A stretch of DNA of 64,000 bases from an uncultured Lachnoclostridium sp. (GTDB lineage: Bacteria; Bacillota; Clostridia; Lachnospirales; Lachnospiraceae). The notes beneath the pieces were generated by a model. The model saw nothing but the letters and a program-made list of their open reading frames with translations, was not told where the DNA came from and did no database searches. Positions within the stretch are counted from its first letter, which is position 1, and each line of letters begins with the position of its first letter. Below are positions 7,990-14,639 of this stretch, piece after piece. Position numbers and translations under genes: made by a program. The stretch spans positions 16,871-80,870 of the forward strand of contig CAKNJS010000007.1 in NCBI GenBank assembly GCA_930986645.1. The letters are read 5' to 3'.

Positions 7990-8274
7990 ATGGGAAACGC
8001 GTATGGATTTTTTGAGATCCCGAGTGTTACAGCGGCGGTAGTCGCAGTTGATATTATGTGCAAGACGGCAGATGTGCAGTTTGTCACATGGGAGAAAAAA
8101 TTGGGCGGACGATTGGTTACGATCATCATCCGCGGCGATGTATCCGCTGTAAAACAGGCTGTCGAAGCTGCTGAAGCAGGAGGAATTAAAAAGCCTGTGT
8201 GCGCTGTTGTGATCCCGAACCCCCATGAGGAGGTACTCAAGATCGTTAACGGCAGTGCTAACAGAGTAAATTAG
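7990..8274 (+). CDS. BMC-H shell protein, divergent paralogue
   Basis: ATG 7990 is preferred over the upstream TTG at 7951, because AAAGGAG sits just before it and the BMC fold begins there ([20 protein letters not shown]). The 94-residue product has the BMC-H fold, with [21 protein letters not shown] in place of the KIGSG pore loop and [16 protein letters not shown] at the end. The altered pore residues (KKLGG) suggest another permeability or a structural role. Confidence 0.88.
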   Translation: MGNAYGFFEIPSVTAAVVAVDIMCKTADVQFVTWEKKLGGRLVTIIIRGDVSAVKQAVEAAEAGGIKKPVCAVVIPNPHEEVLKIVNGSANRVN

Positions 8275-8287
8275 GAGGCAGTTTAAG

Positions 8288-8692
8288 ATGGCAGAAGAAA
8301 AGAAAACTACAACAGCCAAAGCGCCGGCAAAAACTGTACGAAGAGTAAGAAAGACGGCGCAGAAGGCGGAAACGGTTCAGGAACAACCTATAATTCAGAA
8401 GGAGGAACGAAAAATGTCACAGGAAGCATTAGGAATGGTTGAAACAAGAGGTCTGGTAGCATCAATTGAAGCAGCAGATACAATGTTAAAAGCTGCAAAC
8501 GTAGTTCTGGTCGGAACAGAGAAGATCGGAAGCGGACTTGTAACAGTTATGGTACGCGGTGATGTAGGAGCTGTTAAATCAGCAGTTGAGTCCGGAGCAG
8601 AGGCTGCAGGAAGACTTGGCGAATTAGTAGCTACACACGTAATCCCGAGACCGCACAGCGATGTGGAGAAGATTCTTCCGGTTCTTAAATAA
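8288..8692 (+). CDS. BMC-H shell protein with basic N-terminal extension and internal start
   Basis: The long form (134 residues) starts at ATG 8288 behind AGGAGGC. Its first 42 residues are a Lys/Ala/Thr-rich, strongly basic, probably disordered extension ([21 protein letters not shown] and onward). From residue 43 a canonical PduA-like hexamer subunit follows, with pore motif EKIGSG. A second ATG at 8414 begins exactly at that core and has its own GGAGG six to eight bases upstream, so a 92-residue short form is very likely made from the same gene. This resembles the PduB/PduB' arrangement, where the extension links shell and core. Whether the extension faces the lumen or the cytosol is unknown. 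Confidence 0.9.
   Translation: MAEEKKTTTAKAPAKTVRRVRKTAQKAETVQEQPIIQKEERKMSQEALGMVETRGLVASIEAADTMLKAANVVLVGTEKIGSGLVTVMVRGDVGAVKSAVESGAEAAGRLGELVATHVIPRPHSDVEKILPVLK
8401..8416 (+). promoter_or_regulatory. Internal ribosome-binding site and start codon within the extended BMC-H gene
   Basis: GGAGG at 8401-8405 precedes the in-frame ATG at 8414. The ATG coincides with the first residue of the conserved BMC-H core. This is a good initiation site for a second, short product. Confidence 0.75.
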
Positions 8693-8743
8693 TCTGGGAT
8701 TATTGAAAAGTCAGTAATCACGCATTATCGACGAATCAACGAT

Positions 8744-8774
8744 GGGAACTGATCAGGAAACTGTATCAGTTCCC
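8744..8774 (+). other. Intercistronic stem-loop before pduL
   Basis: GGGAACTGAT and ATCAGTTCCC form a perfect 10-bp stem with an 11-base loop and no T run. It lies in the 106-bp gap between the extended BMC-H gene and pduL, and could protect the abundant shell mRNA or attenuate downstream expression. Confidence 0.55.
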
Positions 8775-8798
8775 TGAAAATACAAGGAGAATTGAGAT

Positions 8799-9449
8799 AT
8801 GGATAACAGTAATGTGGCATTAATTACAAAGCTGGTTCTGGAAGCAGTTGAAAAACAGAAATCATCCGATGATGCAGGATATCTTGTACCCATCGGAGTG
8901 TCCGCAAGACATATCCATCTTACACAGGAACACGTTGAAGTGCTGTTCGGAAAAGGCTATCAGCTCACGAAGAAAAAAGAGCTGATGGGCGGACAGTTCG
9001 CATCAAATGAGACCGTGACGATCGTGGGAATCAAACTCAGAGCAATCGAGAATGTCAGAGTTTTAGGACCTGTCAGAAAACAGACACAGGTTGAGATTTC
9101 TGCGACAGACGCGATTAAACTCGGCGTCAAAGCTCCGATCAGAGAGTCGGGAAATGTTGCAGGAAGCGCACCGATCGCTGTAGTCGGACCGAAAGGTGCT
9201 CTTTACCTTAAAGAAGGATGCATCATTGCAATGAGACATATACATATGTCACCGAGGGATGCCATGGCAGCCGGTGTGCATGACGGAGATATCGTATCGG
9301 TAAAAGCGGACAATGAAAGAGGAACAATATTCAACCACGTAAAGATTCGTGTAGACGACAGCTTCACACTTGAGATGCACATCGATACGGATGAAGCAAA
9401 TGCTGCCAAGATCGCAACCGGTGATACGGTGAGGATTATATCATGCTGA
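8799..9449 (+). CDS. pduL: PduL-type phosphate acyltransferase
   Basis: The 216-residue protein begins with a cargo tag (NSNVALITKLVLEAVEKQ), then the two half-barrels of PduL. Each half carries a zinc/CoA-site motif: VSARHIHLTQEHV near residue 34 and MRHIHMSPRDA near residue 147. The enzyme exchanges CoA for phosphate on an acyl-CoA, regenerating CoA inside the compartment. Here the product would be lactyl- or propionyl-phosphate. No acyl-phosphate kinase (PduW) gene is in the window, so that step must be encoded elsewhere. It overlaps eutN by seven bases. Confidence 0.95.
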   Translation: MDNSNVALITKLVLEAVEKQKSSDDAGYLVPIGVSARHIHLTQEHVEVLFGKGYQLTKKKELMGGQFASNETVTIVGIKLRAIENVRVLGPVRKQTQVEISATDAIKLGVKAPIRESGNVAGSAPIAVVGPKGALYLKEGCIIAMRHIHMSPRDAMAAGVHDGDIVSVKADNERGTIFNHVKIRVDDSFTLEMHIDTDEANAAKIATGDTVRIISC

Positions 9450-9709
9450 TAGGGAAAGTTGTCGGAAGTGTTGTTTCAACACGCAAATGTGAAAATTTGG
9501 TCGGAAATAAATTTATGATCGTGGATATACTGGAGCATATGCATTCCGGCGCAGACCAGCTTATCGCGATCGATAAGATCGGAGCGGGAATCGGCGAATA
9601 TGTGCTTGTGGCACAGGGCAGCGCGGCAAGAATCGGAAGCGGTATGCCGGATGCGCCGATCGACGCGGCGATTGTGGGAATTATTGACGACGGATCAGGA
9701 CTGGAGTAG
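9443..9709 (+). CDS. BMC-P pentameric vertex protein, EutN/CcmL family
   Basis: The 88-residue protein matches the EutN/CcmL/PduN family, which caps the twelve vertices of the shell. Features are MLIGKVVGSVVSTRK at the start, LIAIDKIGAGIGEYVLVAQGSAAR in the middle and IDAAIVGIID at the end. It is the only pentamer gene in the locus. Its start lies within the last codons of pduL, so it is translationally coupled to pduL. Confidence 0.95.
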   Translation: MLIGKVVGSVVSTRKCENLVGNKFMIVDILEHMHSGADQLIAIDKIGAGIGEYVLVAQGSAARIGSGMPDAPIDAAIVGIIDDGSGLE

Positions 9710-9716
9710 TGGAATT

Positions 9717-11039
9717 ATGGATATGAAAGAATTAAGCAGCATATTGCAGCAGAACGGTATCGTTGGTGCAGGTGGTGCAGGATTTCCGACATATGCAAAG
9801 CTGGATGAGCGTGCAGATACGATCATCCTGAACTGTGCGGAATGTGAACCGCTCCTGAGGCTGCACAGACAGCTTCTTGAAAAGCATGCTGCCGAAATCG
9901 CAGATATGTTCCATACGATTGCTGAGACCGTTGGAGCAAAAGAAGCAATTATCGGTATTAAGAAAGCATACAAGAAAACGATCGAAGCAGTAAATGCTGT
10001 TATTGACAAATATCCGGAAATGAGACTTGGATTGCTGGATGAAGTCTATCCTGCCGGCGATGAAGTAGTTCTTATCTACGAAGTAACAGGAAAAGTTGTA
10101 CGCCCCGGCGGACTTCCGATCGAGAGCGGCGTTGCAGTATTCAATGTAGAGACTGTATATAATGCATACAGAGCTCTGCATGAAAATACACCTGTAGAAG
10201 ATAAGCTGGTGTCTGTTGTTGCAGAGGTAGAGAAGCCGATTACAGTTCGTGTTCCTATCGGTACGCCTCTTGACGAGGTTGTAGCGCTTGCAGGACACGT
10301 CACAACACCGAATCCGGTGTATTTTGTGGGCGGTCCTATGATGGGCAACATCGGAACAGGCGCCCAGCCGGTGACAAAGACGACGAATGCAATTCTCGTA
10401 CTGCCGGAAGATCATTATATTGTTCAGAAGAAATTAAAGAAAAATTCAATCGATATGAAACGTGCAGCAGCATGCTGCTGTCAGTGTACGATGTGTACGG
10501 ATCTGTGCCCGAGACATCTGCTCGGACATCCGATCGAGCCACACGCATTTATGCTTGCGGCGACTTGTAAGAATGTACAGGAGCCGAACATCTTCCTCAA
10601 CACGATGTTCTGTTCTTCCTGTGGTGTCTGTGAGCTGTACTCCTGTTTTCAGGGACTTTCTCCGAGAAGCCTTATGGCTGAATACAAAGCCGGCCTGAGG
10701 GCAAATGGAATCCGGGCTCCCAAGGTTGAAGCAAAGCCGGTAGGACCGGAGAGAGAATACAGAAAAGTTCCGATGGAAAGACTGATGGCAAGAATTGATC
10801 TGACGAAATATAATAGAGAGGCGCCCCTCGATGAATCTGAGGTAGCCGTAAAGAAGGTTAAGATCATGATGAGCCAGCATATCGGTGCACCTGCATCACC
10901 GGTCGTTAAGAAAGGCGACAAGGTGACAAAAGGACAGATGATTGCTGAACCCGGTAAAGGATTAAGCGTAGGCATCCATGCATCAGTTACAGGTACAGTA
11001 ACCGAAGTAAATGACAAATATGTTATCATAGAAACTTAG
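9717..11039 (+). CDS. PduS-like RnfC-type iron-sulfur flavoprotein
   Basis: Translation from ATG 9717, seven bases after eutN, gives 440 residues. The N-terminal GIVGAGGAGFPTYAKL and ILNCAECEPLL are the NADH/FMN-binding parts of RnfC/PduS proteins. Two cysteine clusters follow: CCCQCTMCTDLCPRHLLG (about residues 250-267) and CSSCGVCELYSC (about 301-312), enough for two 4Fe-4S clusters. A biotinyl-like hammerhead SLBB/C-terminal domain ends the protein. In B12-dependent compartments PduS reduces cobalamin. This locus has no B12 enzyme, so moving electrons from NADH across the shell, possibly with the PduT-like protein encoded next, is more likely. Confidence 0.92.
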   Translation: MDMKELSSILQQNGIVGAGGAGFPTYAKLDERADTIILNCAECEPLLRLHRQLLEKHAAEIADMFHTIAETVGAKEAIIGIKKAYKKTIEAVNAVIDKYPEMRLGLLDEVYPAGDEVVLIYEVTGKVVRPGGLPIESGVAVFNVETVYNAYRALHENTPVEDKLVSVVAEVEKPITVRVPIGTPLDEVVALAGHVTTPNPVYFVGGPMMGNIGTGAQPVTKTTNAILVLPEDHYIVQKKLKKNSIDMKRAAACCCQCTMCTDLCPRHLLGHPIEPHAFMLAATCKNVQEPNIFLNTMFCSSCGVCELYSCFQGLSPRSLMAEYKAGLRANGIRAPKVEAKPVGPEREYRKVPMERLMARIDLTKYNREAPLDESEVAVKKVKIMMSQHIGAPASPVVKKGDKVTKGQMIAEPGKGLSVGIHASVTGTVTEVNDKYVIIET

Positions 11040-11055
11040 GAAGGACGTGCAGGCA

Positions 11056-11604
11056 ATGAGTAAGGCAATTGGAATGGTAGAATATAAGACTGTTTCAGCA
11101 GGCATTACCGCAACAGATGCAATGGTAAAGACCTCTGAAGTCAGTATAATCGAAGCTCAGACAGTATGTCCGGGTAAGTATATTGCGATCATTACAGGTG
11201 ACTTAAGTGCCGTAAAAGCAGCGGTAGACAATGCTAAAGAGCTGCACGGCTTCCACCTGATCGACAGTTTTGTACTCGGAAACCCGCATGAGTCTATTTT
11301 CCCGGCGATCTATGGAGCATCTAAGATTGAAGATGTATCAGCGCTCGGTATTTTTGAGACATATGATGCTGCATCAATTATTGTAGCGGCCGATGAGGCG
11401 GCTAAGACAGCAATTGTTGATCTGATCGAGCTGCGTATCGCAAGAGGTATGTGCGGAAAATCATATATGCTGCTGACAGGCGAAGTTGCTGCCGTAGAGG
11501 CGGCGATCGAACGGGCGAAAGAAGCAGTGAAAGACAGAGGAATGTTCCTCGATGCGTCTGTTATTGCTCATCCCGATGCCCAGATTCGCGACGCAATTTT
11601 ATAA
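11056..11604 (+). CDS. BMC-T tandem shell protein, PduT-like with iron-sulfur pore
   Basis: Two BMC domains in tandem make up this 182-residue trimer subunit. ATG 11056 is preferred to the upstream GTG because AGGAAGGA is then well spaced. With this start the cysteine of VCPGKY falls at residue 38, the position that holds a 4Fe-4S cluster at the threefold pore in PduT. A second domain begins near residue 97 with VSALGIFETYDAASIIVAAD. It is next to the PduS-like gene, which fits an electron conduit through the shell. Confidence 0.93.
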   Translation: MSKAIGMVEYKTVSAGITATDAMVKTSEVSIIEAQTVCPGKYIAIITGDLSAVKAAVDNAKELHGFHLIDSFVLGNPHESIFPAIYGASKIEDVSALGIFETYDAASIIVAADEAAKTAIVDLIELRIARGMCGKSYMLLTGEVAAVEAAIERAKEAVKDRGMFLDASVIAHPDAQIRDAIL

Positions 11605-11715
11605 CAGCTAAGAACAGACAGGCTCTCCCCTGCTATAACTGCAGTTTTACGGTATACGCCGGACAAGTGCAGAGCGGTCGGAGGGTCTGTTTTGGCATAA
11701 GCAGGAGGCAGTGAG

Positions 11716-12486
11716 ATGCTTGCAATAGAAAGACGTAATGAGATCCTGGAAAAACTGCAGACAGACAGAAGAGTTGTTGTGAGCGAGTTAAGCCAGCTGT
11801 ATGATGTCTCTGAAGAGACGATCCGAAGAGACCTTGAGAAGCTGGTAAATGACGGTTATGCCATTAAAAGTTACGGCGGTGCCGTTATTAATGAGAACGT
11901 TAATATTGAACTGCCATTTAATATTAGAAAAAATCGGAATATTCTAGGTAAACAGCACATAGCGGAATTGGTTGCCGGGCTGGTAAATGACGGCGACAGC
12001 ATTATGCTGGACGCCAGTACCACTGCAGTGTATATTGCAAAAGCCCTGCAGGAGAAGGAACTTAAAAATCTGACCATCATTACCAATTCCATCGAGATTA
12101 TTATCGAGCTGTTTGATGTGCAGGACTGGACAATTCTGTCAACCGGCGGTGCATCGCGGGAGGGATCATTTGCACTCGTGGGACCGCAGACAGACAGAAT
12201 GCTCAGCAACTACCATGTTGATAAAGCGATTATCTCTTGTAAAGGCCTTGATGTATCGGCAGGATTTACGGATTCAGATGATCTGCATGCCAATAATAAA
12301 AGAACAATGCTCAAGTCGGCAAAAGACAGGATCCTTGCGATTGACAGCAGTAAATTTGACCGGATAGCATTTACAGAGATAGGAACTCTGGATGATCTCA
12401 CAGTGGTGATAACTGATGAAAAACCAGAGGAAAAATGGCTCAAGGTATTTAAAGATTCGGGAGTTCAGTGTATCTATCCCCGATAA
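11716..12486 (+). CDS. DeoR-family transcriptional regulator
   Basis: The 256-residue protein has the N-terminal DeoR winged helix (RRVVVSELSQLYDVSEETIRRDLEKL, residues about 18-43). It is followed by the DeoRC sensor domain, with SIMLDASTTAVYIAKAL as the phosphosugar-binding loop and DKAIISCKGLD. Such proteins usually repress sugar catabolic operons and respond to a phosphorylated intermediate. Its position inside the BMC gene cluster makes it the likely regulator of the locus, with fuculose- or rhamnulose-1-phosphate a reasonable guess for the effector. A 111-bp gap after the PduT-like gene precedes it. Confidence 0.9.
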   Translation: MLAIERRNEILEKLQTDRRVVVSELSQLYDVSEETIRRDLEKLVNDGYAIKSYGGAVINENVNIELPFNIRKNRNILGKQHIAELVAGLVNDGDSIMLDASTTAVYIAKALQEKELKNLTIITNSIEIIIELFDVQDWTILSTGGASREGSFALVGPQTDRMLSNYHVDKAIISCKGLDVSAGFTDSDDLHANNKRTMLKSAKDRILAIDSSKFDRIAFTEIGTLDDLTVVITDEKPEEKWLKVFKDSGVQCIYPR

Positions 12487-12530
12487 GGGATAGGAACGAT
12501 GTATGAATACCGGATAAAGAGAGGACAGCT

Positions 12531-13676
12531 ATGAAAAGCTTTGATATTAAAACAAAAATTTATTTTGGAGATCAGGCACTTGACCGTCTTGCAGAGATCC
12601 CCTATCAGAAAGTTCTGGTTGTGACTGATCCGTTTATTGCTCAGGGCGAGCTGATCAAACTGGTCACAGAGCCGCTTAAAAAGGGCAATAAACAGTTCGA
12701 GATTTTTAAAGATGTTGTGCCTGATCCGCCGATCGAGAAGATCAGCGAAGGCGTAAAGAAGATGCTTGAATACAGACCGGATGCTATTGTTGCAGTAGGA
12801 GGAGGCTCTGCTATCGACTCATCCAAATCAATCAGAGAATTTGCCCTGCGCGTAGACCATTACGCAGAAGTGGGGCTGATTGCGATACCGACAACAAGCG
12901 GGACAGGGTCCGAAGTAACCTCTTTTGCGGTGGTTACGGATCCGGCAGCAAAGGTAAAGTATCCGCTGGTATCTTATTCCATGATGCCTGATGAAGCAAT
13001 TCTGGACGCCGAACTGGTGAAGAGCGTGCCTCCGTCAGTGACGGCTGATACAGGAATGGATGTGTTTACACATGCTCTGGAGGCGTGTGTCAGCATAAAC
13101 CGCAGTGATTTCTCTAATGCACTGGCAGAAAAAGCAATTGAAATCTGCGGGGTATTCCTGCTCAGGGCATTTCTGGACGGAAATGATATGCATGCAAGAC
13201 AGAAAATGCATTCGGCATCATGCCTTGCCGGACTTGCATTTAATACAGCATCACTCGGACTGAACCACGGGATGGCTCATCAGCTTGGGGCAACGTTCCA
13301 TATTCCGCATGGACGTGCCAATGCTATGCTTCTTCCGCATATTATAGAGTTCAACAGTGATATTAACAAGCACAGTAAGAGCCGCAAAGAGTATCTTCCG
13401 GCAGTGAAGAGATACTCCACAGTAGCTCAGATACTGGGGTTAAGCAGTTATAATAAGATCATGACAGTGAGATCCCTTGTGAACTGGGTGCAGTTTATGT
13501 TAAAGGAAATGGATATTCCGTTGTCCATCTCCCAGATGGGTACGATATCGGAAGAAGAGTATTTCGGGGCGGTTGACCGTATGGCGGACGCAGCCCTTGA
13601 AGACGCATGTACAGCCACAAACCCGAGAGTGCCGACAAAGAATGATGTAATAAGGATATATAAAAATCTCTGGTAG
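12531..13676 (+). CDS. Iron-containing alcohol dehydrogenase, PduQ-like
   Basis: The 381-residue protein is a group III Fe-dependent alcohol dehydrogenase. NAD contacts are VAVGGGSAIDSSKSI near residue 88 and the PTTSGTGSEVT loop. Metal ligands are in DTGMDVFTHALEACVS and in NHGMAHQLGATFHIPHG. PduQ, which reduces propionaldehyde to 1-propanol and recycles NAD inside the Pdu compartment, is the closest functional model. Reduction of lactaldehyde to propanediol is equally possible here. No obvious encapsulation helix is seen at either end. It is the last gene before a strong terminator. Confidence 0.9.
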   Translation: MKSFDIKTKIYFGDQALDRLAEIPYQKVLVVTDPFIAQGELIKLVTEPLKKGNKQFEIFKDVVPDPPIEKISEGVKKMLEYRPDAIVAVGGGSAIDSSKSIREFALRVDHYAEVGLIAIPTTSGTGSEVTSFAVVTDPAAKVKYPLVSYSMMPDEAILDAELVKSVPPSVTADTGMDVFTHALEACVSINRSDFSNALAEKAIEICGVFLLRAFLDGNDMHARQKMHSASCLAGLAFNTASLGLNHGMAHQLGATFHIPHGRANAMLLPHIIEFNSDINKHSKSRKEYLPAVKRYSTVAQILGLSSYNKIMTVRSLVNWVQFMLKEMDIPLSISQMGTISEEEYFGAVDRMADAALEDACTATNPRVPTKNDVIRIYKNLW

Positions 13677-13707
13677 AGATAAGGATTTTCAAATAAGTAA
13701 AAAATTT

Positions 13708-13767
13708 CCGCCGGGAGATATGTATTGTCAGCGTACACAATACATATCTTCTGGCGGACGTTTTTTT
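13708..13767 (+). terminator. Terminator of the BMC locus
   Basis: CCGCCGGGAGATATGTATTG and CAATACATATCTTCTGGCGG form a stem of about 20 bp with one or two mismatches. A run of seven Ts follows within three bases. It cleanly ends the BMC locus. Confidence 0.92.
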
Positions 13768-13791
13768 CTGCCAAATACGATCTGCAAAACC

Positions 13792-13840
13792 TTTCATGAG
13801 CTGTAACTGTTTTCTCACCTTACTGTATGCTATCATGAAA
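13792..13840 (+). promoter_or_regulatory. Inverted repeat upstream of the Bce-like transporter genes
   Basis: TTTCATGA (13792-13799) and TCATGAAA (13833-13840) are perfect 8-bp arms 33 bp apart, just ahead of the ribosome site. A TATCAT at 13831-13836 could be the -10 box. The arms may bind the response regulator encoded downstream. This is inferred from location. Confidence 0.35.
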
Positions 13841-13865
13841 CCATACTGCAAGGGAGGTGCTGAAA

Positions 13866-14639
13866 ATGAATACAATTCTTGAAATTGACAGCTTAAAAAA
13901 ATATTACGGGAAGCCGGGTAATCAGACGAAAGCTCTGAACGGAATCACATTTCAGGTGATGGAAGGAGAATTCCTCGGGATTATGGGAAGCAGCGGTTCA
14001 GGGAAATCGACGCTGCTAAACTGCATTGCCACGGTGATACAGCCGAGCAGCGGCAGGATCGTGATGAGGGGAACGCAGATCCAGTCACTGAAAGGAAAAA
14101 AGCTTGCACAGTACAGAGGAAGGGAGATCGGTTATCTGTTTCAGAATTTTGAGCTGATCGATAATCTGACCGGAAGGGAAAACATTATGCTTCCAATGTC
14201 TCTTCACAATGTGCCGGACAAAGAGAGCAGAGACAGACTGACACGTCTGGCATCTTATCTGGAGATTACAGACGTGCTTGATAAGTTTCCGTCACAGATG
14301 TCTGGAGGACAGAAACAGCGCGTTGCAGCGGCAAGGGCATTGATCATGGATCCGGGCATTATACTTGCGGACGAACCGACGGGAGCGCTTGATTCGAAAA
14401 ACGCAAAAACACTTATGAAGAAGCTTTCAGGATTAAATGAGGAGGAAAATGCGACGATCCTTATGGTAACGCATGACTCTAATGCGGCAAGTTACTGCAA
14501 AAGGATCCTGTTCATTCAGGACGGACAGATCTTTCATGAACTGAGGAGGGATACTCCGGAAGAAACACGACTGGAATTTTATGAGAGGATATTGAAAGTG
14601 ATGTCACAGATGGGAGGAGGAAGCGCCAATGTTCTTTGA
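13866..14639 (+). CDS. BceA-like ABC transporter ATP-binding protein
   Basis: ATG 13866 has GGGAGG nine bases upstream. The 257-residue ATPase shows Walker A GSSGSGKST, the Q-loop LFQNFELI, signature MSGGQKQRVAAARAL and Walker B ILADEPTGALD. These are typical of the MacB/BceA class that pairs with large FtsX-type permeases. It overlaps the permease start by 11 bases. With that permease and the adjacent two-component system it forms a module that usually senses and resists antimicrobial peptides such as bacitracin or lantibiotics. Confidence 0.93.
   Translation: MNTILEIDSLKKYYGKPGNQTKALNGITFQVMEGEFLGIMGSSGSGKSTLLNCIATVIQPSSGRIVMRGTQIQSLKGKKLAQYRGREIGYLFQNFELIDNLTGRENIMLPMSLHNVPDKESRDRLTRLASYLEITDVLDKFPSQMSGGQKQRVAAARALIMDPGIILADEPTGALDSKNAKTLMKKLSGLNEEENATILMVTHDSNAASYCKRILFIQDGQIFHELRRDTPEETRLEFYERILKVMSQMGGGSANVL

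Noticed and set aside
11605..11715. Terminator between the PduT-like gene and deoR
   Set aside because: CAGAC...GTCTG arms pair only imperfectly and the T run is short, so the signal is too weak to call.
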